DNA from: an uncultured Polynucleobacter sp.
GTDB taxonomy: Bacteria; Pseudomonadota; Gammaproteobacteria; Burkholderiales; Burkholderiaceae
DNA length: 5,945 nucleotides
Direction of reading: 5' to 3'
Assembly: GCA_937996825.1 (NCBI GenBank)
Contig: CALKUJ010000179.1
Location: 1-5,945, forward strand
Below are positions 1 through 5,940 of this stretch, one piece after another. Within the stretch, counting starts at the first letter, position 1. The number at the start of each line of letters is the position of its first letter. Both the position numbers and the translations under genes were made by a program. Under the pieces are notes generated by a model. The model ran no database searches. It was not told the origin of the DNA and saw only the letters and a list, made by a program, of their open reading frames with translations.

Positions 1-21
1 TACCAACTGAGCTAATCCCGC
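1..21 (-). tRNA. 5' end of a tRNA gene, probably tRNA-Gly (cut by window edge)
   Basis: Read on the minus strand from position 21, the sequence begins GCGGGAT-TA-GCTC-AGTTGGTA. This matches a tRNA 5' half: a seven-base acceptor strand, T8 and A9, the GCTC D-stem and a D-loop with A14 and the GG pair. An acceptor beginning GCGGGA is the usual form of bacterial tRNA-Gly. The anticodon and 3' half lie outside the window, so the isotype is inferred from the acceptor strand only. The gene follows pgsA on the same strand and has its own promoter just upstream. Confidence 0.8.
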
Positions 22-38
22 ATAACAACAAGAACGTA

Positions 39-66
39 ACTTTACCATAATTTCAGCCCATGTCAA
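39..66 (-). promoter_or_regulatory. sigma70-type promoter for the tRNA gene
   Basis: On the minus strand a perfect -35 hexamer TTGACA (66-61) is followed after 16 bases by TAAAGT (44-39), a 4/6 match to the -10 consensus. The predicted transcription start, near position 32, lies about ten bases before the mature tRNA 5' end at 21, the usual short leader of a tRNA transcript. It would let the tRNA be expressed independently of uvrC-pgsA. The start site is predicted from sequence only. Confidence 0.6.
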
Positions 67-92
67 ATAAGCGTGGTTTTTCAATGTCTTAC

Positions 93-120
93 TGACCACC
101 CTTATTGAGGGTCAAAGTCA
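93..120. repeat. imperfect inverted repeat between pgsA and the tRNA
   Basis: TGAC (93-96) pairs with GTCA (117-120), and inside it ACCCT (98-102) pairs with AGGGT (108-112) around a five-base loop. A 1x4 internal loop separates the two stems. In the leftward (pgsA) direction no T-run follows, so it is not a convincing terminator for pgsA. In the rightward direction it is followed by TTGTTTTT. It may be a weak terminator, an RNA-processing or stability hairpin, or chance. Confidence 0.35.
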
Positions 121-150
121 TTGTTTTTGCTGACTTTTATAGGTGGCTGA

Positions 151-729
151 TCAAAGATCTGCCCTGGCCTTGATCAATGGCCAGGCTTTTTGGAGGTAAT
201 AGAACATGGACCAAACGGTCAGTACGGCCGCAATCCAAATCAGGGGCTTACCAACTGTTTTGGTATGAAAGAGACCAAACAATGTGTCATTAAAGAGCAA
301 GAATGGAATGGCGATGAGTTGCGCTGCTGTTTTGAGCTTGCCCACAAAGTGGACTGCCACACTCTTGGATGCGCCAATTTGCGCCATCCATTCTCTGAGA
401 GCTGAGATGGTGATCTCGCGGCCAATGATGACCAAAGCAACCCAAACCTCAACACGATCAAAATTAAGTAGAACCAATAATGCTGCTGCCACCATGAGTT
501 TGTCAGCGACTGGATCTAAGAATGCGCCGAAGGCAGATACTTGACCCCACTTGCGAGCTAAATAACCATCCAACCAATCTGTGATGGCAGCACCAACGAA
601 GAAAATAGTTGCCCAAAGATTTTTATCATCAATATCTAACCAAGATTCTGGCAAGTAAAAAATACCAACCACCAAAGGGATGGTCGCAACGCGTAACCAT
701 GTGAGGAAGATCGGTAAATTAAAGGGCAT
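151..729 (-). CDS. pgsA: CDP-diacylglycerol--glycerol-3-phosphate 3-phosphatidyltransferase
   Basis: This 192-residue inner-membrane enzyme transfers the phosphatidyl group from CDP-diacylglycerol to glycerol-3-phosphate. The product, phosphatidylglycerol phosphate, is the committed precursor of phosphatidylglycerol and cardiolipin. The full CDP-alcohol phosphatidyltransferase signature is present: D51, D54-G55, A58-R59, G68, D72 and D76, in the spacing DxxDGxxAR-x8-GxxxDxxxD. Hydrophobic segments lie at roughly 6-26, 38-50, 79-103, 134-148 and 162-180. The length is normal for the family, and the N-terminus (MPFNLPIFLTWLR) is typical, which supports the ATG at 729. No clear Shine-Dalgarno sequence precedes that ATG. 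uvrC lies 66 bases upstream on the same strand, so co-transcription is likely. The gap holds a loose inverted repeat (GCCAAA 751-756 with TTTGGC 782-787) of unknown meaning. The tRNA gene follows. Confidence 0.95.
   Translation of the reverse strand: MPFNLPIFLTWLRVATIPLVVGIFYLPESWLDIDDKNLWATIFFVGAAITDWLDGYLARKWGQVSAFGAFLDPVADKLMVAAALLVLLNFDRVEVWVALVIIGREITISALREWMAQIGASKSVAVHFVGKLKTAAQLIAIPFLLFNDTLFGLFHTKTVGKPLIWIAAVLTVWSMFYYLQKAWPLIKARADL
163..185. repeat. inverted repeat in the 3' end of pgsA
   Basis: CCTGGCC (163-169) and GGCCAGG (179-185) form a perfect 7-bp stem around a nine-base loop containing TTGATCAA, which is itself palindromic. It lies within the last codons of pgsA. On the plus strand the stem is followed by C and then five T (187-191), the layout of an intrinsic terminator, but no gene is read in that direction here. 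It could stop antisense transcription or be a by-product of coding sequence. Confidence 0.3.
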
Positions 730-795
730 GACAGAAGGATAAAGGGTATTGCCAAATAATAGAAGTTCTAAAGCTTTGTTTTTTGGCGTTATTTA

Positions 796-2670
796 TCAAT
801 GCAACTGCTTGTAAATGATTTCAGCCAAGGCCTTTGAAATTCCCTCAACTTGCTGAAGCTCCTCAATGGTGGCACTGGTGACACCCTTTAATCCACCAAA
901 TCGAGCCAAGAGTTTTTGACGCCTCTTGGCTCCGATACCTTCGATTTCTTCAAGGCGCGAGACGTTTCTGGTTTTCTGCCTCTTGGCTCTCATACCAGTG
1001 ATGGCAAAGCGATGAGCCTCATCTCTGATTTGGGCTGTGAGAAGAAGTGCTGGACTCTCCAATCCCAAGGTCAGGGGCTCACGCTGATCAGCAAAGATGA
1101 GAGTTTCTAAACCAACTTTTCTGCCCTCGCCTTTGGCAATACCGACAATCATGTGGATATCCAAACCTAATTCATCAAAGACTTCCTTGGCCATACTGAC
1201 CTGCCCTTTACCGCCATCCACCAAAACAATATGAGGTTGTTTATCTGGAGGTATTTCTTGGAAGTTGGCGTAACGCCTGTGAAGTACCTGACGCATGGCA
1301 GCGTAGTCATCACCAGGAATGATGTCATTGATATTGAAGCGGCGGTACTCACCACTTTGCATATCGTGTTTTTGATAAACCACGCAACTGGCTTGTGTCG
1401 CCTCACCTGATGTGTGACTGATATCAAAACATTCAATGCGCAGGTCTTCAGCATTTTCAAGATCAAGATTGAGCACTTCAATCAATGATCTTGTTCTGGC
1501 TTCTTGTCCACCTGCTTCTGTGAGGCGCTTGGTCAAAGCCAACTCAGCATTGTTTTGCGCCATGATCAACCAATGCTTGCGTTGGCCTTGAGGCTGCTTG
1601 AGGATTTGTACCTTTTTATTGGCTTTGGTATTTAACAGCTCTTGTAACTCATCATTTTCTGGAGAGTCCCCGAAGTCTTGAATGACCATGACTTTCGGGA
1701 TGAGTTTGAGTGATTCTGCATCGTCACTTAAATAGTGTTGAGTGATGAAAGCTTGCATCACTTCATCACTATTGGGCATGGCATCATCTTTGAAGCGGCC
1801 CATTTTAGGGAAGTAAGCGCGATCACCTAAATGGCGACCACCTCTGACCATGGCCAAATTAATGCAAGCCAAACCGCCCTTCATCGCAATGGCCAAGATA
1901 TCAACATCGCCCTCACCATCAGCAACCGTATCCATGGATTGTTGTTGTAGCACTTGTGACAAATCAGCAATGCGGTCACGCATCATGGCAGCTTGTTCAA
2001 ACTGCATGTTGTCACTGTAAGACTGCATGGCTTGCTCGAACTCAGCCATGACGCTGGCGTGATCACCCTCTAGAAACTGAACGGCCTTATGAATGTCTTG
2101 AGCATAATTCTGTTCAGTGATTCTGCCAACGCAAGGCGCACTACAACGATGAATCTGATGCAATAAACAAGGTCTGCTTCTGTTTTTAAAAATCGTGTCT
2201 TCACAGGTTCGGATCTGAAACACTTTTTGCAGAATCTGAATACTGTTTCTAACAGCCCATGAGTTGGGGAATGGTCCGTAGTATTGATGGCGTTTATCTA
2301 CCCGGCCTCGGTAGTAAGCCAAACGTGGATACTGATGTCCCGAGAGCATCACATATGGGTAGGACTTATCATCTCTGAATAAGATGTTAAATGGTGGTGA
2401 CAGCTCTTTGATGAGGTTGTTTTCTAGAATCAAAGCCTCAGTTTCTGTGCGAGTCACCGTGGTTTCTAGAGTGCGAATACGGGTGACCATGCGCTCGATG
2501 CGCGGTGACGATAAATTGCGCTGAAAATAACTGTTGACGCGTTTTTTTAAGTCTTTGGCCTTACCAACGTATAAGATTTGTCCTGCTTCATCGAAAAAGC
2601 GATACACACCTGGTAAACCAGGTAATTTTTTAACATCATTTAAGAGGGATTCAGGGGTCTCATTCGACAT
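796..2670 (-). CDS. uvrC: UvrABC excinuclease subunit C
   Basis: This 624-residue cytoplasmic nuclease of nucleotide excision repair is recruited by the UvrB-DNA complex and cuts both sides of the lesion. The N-terminal GIY-YIG domain (about 16-95) has GVY at 21-23, YVG at 34-36, R44 and E83, and makes the 3' cut. Cysteines C156, C168, C176 and C180 match the four-cysteine cluster reported to bind iron-sulfur. A UVR (UvrB-binding) segment lies near 205-240. The RNase H-like domain, which makes the 5' cut, has D416 in FDISH, D455 in PGDDY, D485 in LVDGG and H553 in DEAHRFA. These correspond to E. coli D399, D438, D466 and H538. A tandem helix-hairpin-helix (about 572-624) ends the protein. No later ATG, GTG or TTG precedes the GIY-YIG core, so the ATG at 2670 is the only reasonable start. 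It overlaps the earP start by two bases, and no good Shine-Dalgarno is visible. pgsA follows. Confidence 0.97.
   Translation of the reverse strand: MSNETPESLLNDVKKLPGLPGVYRFFDEAGQILYVGKAKDLKKRVNSYFQRNLSSPRIERMVTRIRTLETTVTRTETEALILENNLIKELSPPFNILFRDDKSYPYVMLSGHQYPRLAYYRGRVDKRHQYYGPFPNSWAVRNSIQILQKVFQIRTCEDTIFKNRSRPCLLHQIHRCSAPCVGRITEQNYAQDIHKAVQFLEGDHASVMAEFEQAMQSYSDNMQFEQAAMMRDRIADLSQVLQQQSMDTVADGEGDVDILAIAMKGGLACINLAMVRGGRHLGDRAYFPKMGRFKDDAMPNSDEVMQAFITQHYLSDDAESLKLIPKVMVIQDFGDSPENDELQELLNTKANKKVQILKQPQGQRKHWLIMAQNNAELALTKRLTEAGGQEARTRSLIEVLNLDLENAEDLRIECFDISHTSGEATQASCVVYQKHDMQSGEYRRFNINDIIPGDDYAAMRQVLHRRYANFQEIPPDKQPHIVLVDGGKGQVSMAKEVFDELGLDIHMIVGIAKGEGRKVGLETLIFADQREPLTLGLESPALLLTAQIRDEAHRFAITGMRAKRQKTRNVSRLEEIEGIGAKRRQKLLARFGGLKGVTSATIEELQQVEGISKALAEIIYKQLH
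2608..2631 (+). terminator. terminator-like hairpin in the presumed earP leader (inside uvrC)
   Basis: On the plus strand ACCTGG (2608-2613), loop TAAA, and CCAGGT (2618-2623) form a 6-bp stem, followed by AA and six T (2626-2631). That is the shape of a short intrinsic terminator, 37 bases before the earP ATG. On the opposite strand the same bases encode Lys-Lys and Pro-Gly-Leu-Pro-Gly of UvrC, so the symmetry and T-run may simply be codon by-products. A regulatory role as attenuator or insulator is inference. Confidence 0.35.
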
Positions 2671-3838
2671 GCGTTGGGATATCTTTTGTCAAATCGTCGA
2701 TAACTATGGTGATGCTGGTGTTTGCTGGCGTCTTGCCAGGGCCTTGTCACGATTATCGTCCTCATCTGTTAATTCTGCTGAATGTGATGATAGTCGTATT
2801 CGTTTATTTTGCGATGATTTAAATGTTTTAAATACGATTGCCCATGACGACGCCGTGCGTCATGGAGCCACTTTGGGCATCGAAGTCTTGCCATGGTCTG
2901 CCGCAGAGTCACCGGCTGTCTTGGCATCCGTGGGTGATGTAGTGATCGAGGCATTTGCTTGTCATTTACCCAGCCTGTACATTGAAGCCATGGCTCAAAA
3001 AGTGTCTGAGAAGACTGTGACCAAGCAGCCGATTTGGATCAACCTTGAATATCTCACAGCAGAGGCTTGGGCAGATGAGATGCATTTGATGCCCTCTCCG
3101 CAAAACAATGGTTTGAACAAGTATTTTTATTTTCCGGGCTTCACCCCCAAAACCGGTGGCGTGATTTTCGGTGATTGGAATGAGGTGAGTTCTAGCAAGA
3201 TTGGCTCTGATGAAGTTACCTCTAGTGAAATTAAATCGGCTCCCCCATCTTTGTCTTTGGTGCTTGAATCATGTCGCCCAAGATCCAAAAAGATATCTGT
3301 TTTCAATTACAAACATGCGCCTTTGGATACCTGGCTTGATTCTGTGAATCAAGCTGCCTTGGCTCATGGTGAAACAGTGGATGTATTTTTGTGCGCCAAT
3401 CAACATGTGTCTGCCGCCACACAAAAAGCATTTGCTTTGACGAATTCGGCTGTGAAGTTAATACAACTGCCCTTCATTCCACAGGAAGATTACGATTATC
3501 TGCTGTCCGTTTGTGACATCAATTTGGTCCGCGGGGAAGATTCTTTTGTGCGGGCTCAGTGGGCAGGTAAACCATTCATTTGGGACATCTATCCGCAGTC
3601 AGATTTGGCCCATGAAGTGAAGTTAAATGCCTTTTTAGAGCGGTATTTTGAGACTTCATCCCCCGAATTAAGATTGACTGGCTTGGCGGCCATGAAATGG
3701 GGGTCTGCTCTGGACTGGTGGCCTCATTTAGATGACTGGACCAAGCACTCCAAGGCTTGGAGACAGAAGTTAATAGGTCTTGGGCATTTAGAGGGTAAAA
3801 TCTTAGACTTTGTGAAATCTCAGGAAATATCGCGATGA
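2669..3838 (+). CDS. earP: EF-P arginine rhamnosyltransferase EarP
   Basis: EarP (DUF2331 family) is an inverting GT-B glycosyltransferase that transfers rhamnose from dTDP-beta-L-rhamnose to Arg32 of elongation factor P in the cytoplasm. The 389-residue protein starts [15 protein letters not shown], the family's typical N-terminus. D11 and D15 of DNYGD match the catalytic aspartates described in Pseudomonas (D13, D17). NLEYL is at 125-129, followed by the conserved LMPSPQ and KYFYFPGF segments that close the N-terminal, EF-P-binding half. The C-terminal, nucleotide-sugar half has FNY at 212-214 and the signature [16 protein letters not shown] starting at R288. A serine-rich segment at about 172-191 is a degenerate tandem repeat. 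The open frame continues 45 codons upstream, but that part is antisense to uvrC and unlike the family, so I use the ATG at 2669, preceded by AGGGG (2653-2657). The stop overlaps the efp start by four bases. Confidence 0.95.
   Translation: MRWDIFCQIVDNYGDAGVCWRLARALSRLSSSSVNSAECDDSRIRLFCDDLNVLNTIAHDDAVRHGATLGIEVLPWSAAESPAVLASVGDVVIEAFACHLPSLYIEAMAQKVSEKTVTKQPIWINLEYLTAEAWADEMHLMPSPQNNGLNKYFYFPGFTPKTGGVIFGDWNEVSSSKIGSDEVTSSEIKSAPPSLSLVLESCRPRSKKISVFNYKHAPLDTWLDSVNQAALAHGETVDVFLCANQHVSAATQKAFALTNSAVKLIQLPFIPQEDYDYLLSVCDINLVRGEDSFVRAQWAGKPFIWDIYPQSDLAHEVKLNAFLERYFETSSPELRLTGLAAMKWGSALDWWPHLDDWTKHSKAWRQKLIGLGHLEGKILDFVKSQEISR
3822..3838 (+). promoter_or_regulatory. earP-efp junction: ribosome binding site and ATGA overlap
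   Basis: AGGA (3822-3825) lies nine bases before the efp ATG at 3835 and inside the last codons of earP. The efp start and the earP stop share ATGA (3835-3838). This arrangement normally gives translational coupling, here between a modifying enzyme and its substrate protein. Confidence 0.8.
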
Positions 3839-4395
3839 AAATTGCTCAAGAACTCCGCGTAGGTAACGTTGTAATGTTGAATGGCCAACCTTTGGTGATT
3901 CAGAAATCAGAATACAGCCGTTCAGGTCGTAATGCTGCAGTTGTGAAGATGAAGTTCAAGAACTTGATCACTGAAGCACCTAACGAAGGCATTTTTAAAG
4001 CTGATGACAAATTTGAAGTTGTGATCTTAGAGCGCAAAGAGTGCACATACTCTTACTTCGCAGATCCAATGTATGCATTCATGGACACTGAGTACAACCA
4101 GTACGAAGTTGAAAAAGACAACATGGGTGACGCTTTAAACTACTTGGAAGATGGTATGCCAGTTGAAGTAGTTTTTTACGAAGGCAAAGCACTATCTGTT
4201 GAATTGCCAACCATTGTGGTTCGTGAAATCACTTACACAGAGCCAGCTGTTAAAGGCGACACAAGCTCAGGCCGTGTACTGAAGAGCGCAAAAATCGCAA
4301 CAGGTTACGAACTACAAGTTCCATTGTTCTGTAACGAAGGCGACAAGATCGAGATCGATACACGCACTGGCGAATACCGCAGCCGCGCTAACTAA
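3835..4395 (+). CDS. efp: elongation factor P, rhamnosylated (Arg32) type
   Basis: EF-P binds between the ribosomal P and E sites and speeds peptide-bond formation at consecutive prolines. The 186-residue length is standard. A KOW-like N-terminal domain (about 1-64) is followed by two OB-fold domains (about 66-128 and 130-185), ending in the typical [17 protein letters not shown]. The modification loop reads YSRSGRNAA with arginine at position 32, not the lysine used by EpmA-type EF-P. This matches the EarP system and the adjacent earP gene. Genes for dTDP-rhamnose synthesis are not in the window and must be elsewhere. EF-P is usually abundant, so an internal promoter is plausible: TAAAAT at 3796-3801 could be a -10, but I find no good -35. 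Codon choice looks more restricted than in earP, as expected for a highly expressed gene. Confidence 0.98.
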   Translation: MKIAQELRVGNVVMLNGQPLVIQKSEYSRSGRNAAVVKMKFKNLITEAPNEGIFKADDKFEVVILERKECTYSYFADPMYAFMDTEYNQYEVEKDNMGDALNYLEDGMPVEVVFYEGKALSVELPTIVVREITYTEPAVKGDTSSGRVLKSAKIATGYELQVPLFCNEGDKIEIDTRTGEYRSRAN

Positions 4396-4417
4396 TTGAT
4401 TGATAGAAAATCAAACT

Positions 4418-4443
4418 AAAACCACTCTTCGGAGTGGTTTTTT
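4418..4443 (+). terminator. intrinsic terminator of earP-efp
   Basis: AAAACCACTC (4418-4427) pairs perfectly with GAGTGGTTTT (4432-4441) around the loop TTCG, closed by a C-G pair. This is the extra-stable cUUCGg tetraloop. The 3' arm merges into a run of six T (4438-4443). It lies 22 bases after the efp stop codon and should end the operon efficiently. Confidence 0.93.
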
Positions 4444-4521
4444 CTTTGGTGCATTTTGATTAATTTTTGAGCAAACAACCTAGCATCTTGAATCAATAAG
4501 GTTTAAGATGAATTCAACAGC

Positions 4522-4548
4522 AGTTATCAACATTTTCTGTGGATAACT
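4522..4548. promoter_or_regulatory. inverted pair of DnaA-box-like sites upstream of the small gene
   Basis: TTATCAACA (4524-4532, plus strand) differs by one base from the DnaA box TTATCCACA. TGTGGATAA (4538-4546) is its perfect reverse complement. The two sit head to head, five bases (TTTTC) apart, within an 11-bp inverted repeat with one mismatch (4522-4532 and 4538-4548). The element ends 20 bases before the ATG of the small gene at 4569. It could bind DnaA, act as operator for another dimeric regulator, or form a hairpin in the leader. No dnaA, dnaN or other origin gene is in the window. Confidence 0.5.
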
Positions 4549-4568
4549 CATTGAGAAGGGTTGGTTCC

Positions 4569-4796
4569 ATGAGCCAAAAGAGTGCACCCAAACATCTCTT
4601 CGTTGAGTACATGTATGGATTTGTCTTCCATTACACGGATCAACCTTTATTCCCAGCAACCCCCGCGTATACCCTCCTCAAAGTCATCAATTCAGATGAA
4701 AAGAGATGGGAAGCCATTTATAAAAATATTGATGGTGATGAAGCTCGGTTTTACTCCGATGGTGTGAGCATCAAAATGAAAAAAGCCACTTCATAG
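4569..4796 (+). CDS. small hypothetical protein, 75 residues
   Basis: I do not recognise this family. The ATG at 4569 is preceded at good distance by GAGAAGGG (4553-4560). The frame is also open from a GTG at 4539, but that codon lies inside the DnaA-box palindrome and lacks a ribosome site, so I prefer the ATG. The protein has no signal peptide or membrane segment. Residues 11-22 are rich in aromatics (F11, Y14, Y16, F18, F20, Y22). The rest alternates hydrophobic and charged residues in stretches suggesting short beta strands (about 35-40, 47-53, 58-62, 66-70), and the end is lysine-rich. It is flanked by the efp terminator and its own terminator, so it is probably transcribed alone. I find no convincing promoter hexamers upstream; TAAGAT at 4504-4509 is a weak -10 candidate. 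Confidence 0.7.
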   Translation: MSQKSAPKHLFVEYMYGFVFHYTDQPLFPATPAYTLLKVINSDEKRWEAIYKNIDGDEARFYSDGVSIKMKKATS

Positions 4797-4821
4797 AAAC
4801 TAATCTATGCAATGGCTTTTT
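4780..4821. terminator. probable bidirectional terminator overlapping the end of the small gene
   Basis: AAAAAGCCA (4780-4788) pairs with TGGCTTTTT (4813-4821). Beyond a small internal loop, CATAGA (4792-4797) pairs with TCTATG (4804-4809). Arms rich in A on the left and T on the right give a U-tract in both directions, so it can serve the small gene and the convergent transporter gene ending at 4841. The TAG stop of the small gene (4794-4796) lies inside the inner stem. Confidence 0.75.
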
Positions 4822-4828
4822 ATATCTA

Positions 4829-4842
4829 AAGCTGATCAGCTT
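4829..4842. repeat. 14-bp perfect palindrome at the end of the transporter gene
   Basis: AAGCTGATCAGCTT reads the same on both strands. Allowing one bulged A, pairing extends to 4825 and 4845. It overlaps the stop codon of the minus-strand transporter gene by two bases and lies between that gene and the shared terminator. It may add to 3' end stability of the transporter mRNA; no known binding site is recognised. Confidence 0.5.
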
Positions 4843-5371
4843 AGATTCCTTTTCTCTCAAACCATCTGAACATGATCAAAGTGATGATTGAGAAAATCAC
4901 GGCAATCACCCAGTGATTAATGCCCAGCACTTCTGGCAAACCAATCTTGCCAAAGTCAGACCAGGATAAAACGGTGGATTTAAAGAATGGGAATAATTCT
5001 GCATAAATACCAGCACCTACAATCATGCCAATCGCACCAAATGCTGCATGCCAACGGCCTTCACCAATAGCGCCTACCGATGTACCAGGACAGAAACCCA
5101 TCACAGCCCAACCAATACCAAACAATGAGCCACCCACTAAAATAGCGCCCACGTTCATGGCTTTATGACTGAGTTTGATGATGCCCATATCATGCATGGC
5201 AAGAATGCCAAACATACCAACGATGATGGCAGACAACATGAATTTAAAAATAGTCATGTCTTTGAACAACATCGCACCAACTTGCTTGTCGTAACGAAGC
5301 ACACGGCCTTTTTGTAACAAGAAGCCAAAAAAGATACCTGTCACCAAACCTAAAATCTGTTCTATTGACAT
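4841..5371 (-). CDS. YeeE/YedE family transporter, C-terminal half protein
   Basis: This 176-residue membrane protein belongs to the YeeE/YedE (Sulf_transp, TsuA-like) family, whose characterised member imports thiosulfate. It resembles the second half of the single-chain TsuA. Hydrophobic segments lie at about 4-20, 43-59, 72-92, 106-124 and 152-168. The motif GFCPGTSVGAIGEGRWHA holds the only cysteine, C94, which matches the conserved-Cys motif of the family. The ATG at 5371 is one base after the stop of the upstream half. Its ribosome site AGAAAGGGA (5387-5379) lies inside that upstream gene, so translation is probably coupled and the two halves likely assemble into one transporter. The substrate is inferred: thiosulfate is most likely, but other sulfur compounds (or selenium compounds, for some YedE relatives) are possible. 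Confidence 0.87.
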   Translation of the reverse strand: MSIEQILGLVTGIFFGFLLQKGRVLRYDKQVGAMLFKDMTIFKFMLSAIIVGMFGILAMHDMGIIKLSHKAMNVGAILVGGSLFGIGWAVMGFCPGTSVGAIGEGRWHAAFGAIGMIVGAGIYAELFPFFKSTVLSWSDFGKIGLPEVLGINHWVIAVIFSIITLIMFRWFERKGI

Positions 5372-5372
5372 G

Positions 5373-5927
5373 TTATTGTCCCTTTCTGTACATCAAATTT
5401 GCCGCCAAAGCTCCGGCTCCAAAGAAAAAGGCTAGGGCAATGAATGAACTCATCGATAGCTGCATCATGCCGCTCAATCCATGACCACTTGGACAACCAT
5501 CTGCCATGCGAGCACCAATCATTGCAACAATGCCGCCCAAGAATGAAAAGACAGCGCGTTTAGCGATTGATGATCCAAAACGTTTTTCCCATGTTGGTGG
5601 CACTGCTTCCAATTTAAAACTTTTATCCATCAATGAAGCAATCAAAGCACCAAAGAAAATACCGACAATCATCATGAACTGCCAATCAACTTTTACTTTT
5701 TCTTTGACGTAATAAGCATTTTCAGCAACGTGAACTGGGTCAACGCTCTGGAACAACAAACCTGCTGCTCTCACAAAAGTGGTTGAAGCTCCCAAATAGT
5801 TAGATTTACCCATCAAGGTGGTGGTGAGGTATACCGAAATAATGGCCAAGAGCCCTACCAATGCTCCGGCTATATAAGGGCTCCAACCAGGGGACCCCTT
5901 ATCCGTCGTTTGGACTTGTTTTGACAT
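5373..5927 (-). CDS. YeeE/YedE family transporter, N-terminal half protein
   Basis: This 184-residue membrane protein is the partner of the gene that follows it and resembles the first half of TsuA-type thiosulfate transporters. Hydrophobic segments lie at about 17-38, 84-100, 124-141 and 160-179. The motif GARMADGCPSGHGLSG carries C145, the protein's only cysteine, in the family's conserved GCxSGH context. A hydrophilic loop at about 61-82 contains many charged residues. The start at 5927 is supported by AAGGAAGG (5940-5933) five bases upstream. The promoter and any regulator lie beyond the right edge, so regulation cannot be judged. No sulfur-oxidation or rhodanese gene is visible in the window to narrow the substrate. 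Confidence 0.87.
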   Translation of the reverse strand: MSKQVQTTDKGSPGWSPYIAGALVGLLAIISVYLTTTLMGKSNYLGASTTFVRAAGLLFQSVDPVHVAENAYYVKEKVKVDWQFMMIVGIFFGALIASLMDKSFKLEAVPPTWEKRFGSSIAKRAVFSFLGGIVAMIGARMADGCPSGHGLSGMMQLSMSSFIALAFFFGAGALAANLMYRKGQ

Positions 5928-5932
5928 TTTTG

Positions 5933-5940
5933 CCTTCCTT
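5933..5940 (-). promoter_or_regulatory. ribosome binding site of the transporter unit
   Basis: On the minus strand AAGGAAGG precedes the ATG at 5927 by five bases. It is a strong purine-rich Shine-Dalgarno sequence that fixes the start, in contrast with uvrC and pgsA, which lack one. Confidence 0.75.

Noticed and set aside
284..544. 86-codon plus-strand frame opposite pgsA
   Set aside because: It is antisense to the conserved catalytic region of pgsA, has low-complexity composition, and lacks a ribosome site.
730..795. Terminator or promoter between uvrC and pgsA
   Set aside because: The GCCAAA/TTTGGC repeat has a 25-base loop and no T-run after it in the gene direction, and no hexamer pair with good spacing was found.
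1167..1481. 104-codon open frame on the minus strand within uvrC
   Set aside because: It is in another frame of the same strand as a fully conserved uvrC region and has no recognisable protein features.
1651..2650. UvrC GMR in place of E. coli GHR after the catalytic DEAHRFA
   Set aside because: The catalytic histidine is the earlier one (H553 here, H538 in E. coli) and is present. I believe methionine at the second site is common in betaproteobacteria, so it is not a defect.
2534..2668. 45-codon N-terminal extension of earP
   Set aside because: The frame is open, but the peptide is antisense to the uvrC 5' end and unlike any EarP N-terminus; [15 protein letters not shown] at 2669 is the family start.
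2665..2692. Perfect TTGACA (2692-2687, minus) as the uvrC -35
   Set aside because: At 16-18 bases spacing the -10 would fall on or after the uvrC ATG and does not resemble TATAAT.
4539..4568. GTG start adding ten residues to the small protein
   Set aside because: It lies within the DnaA-box palindrome without a Shine-Dalgarno, while the ATG at 4569 has GAGAAGGG at proper spacing.
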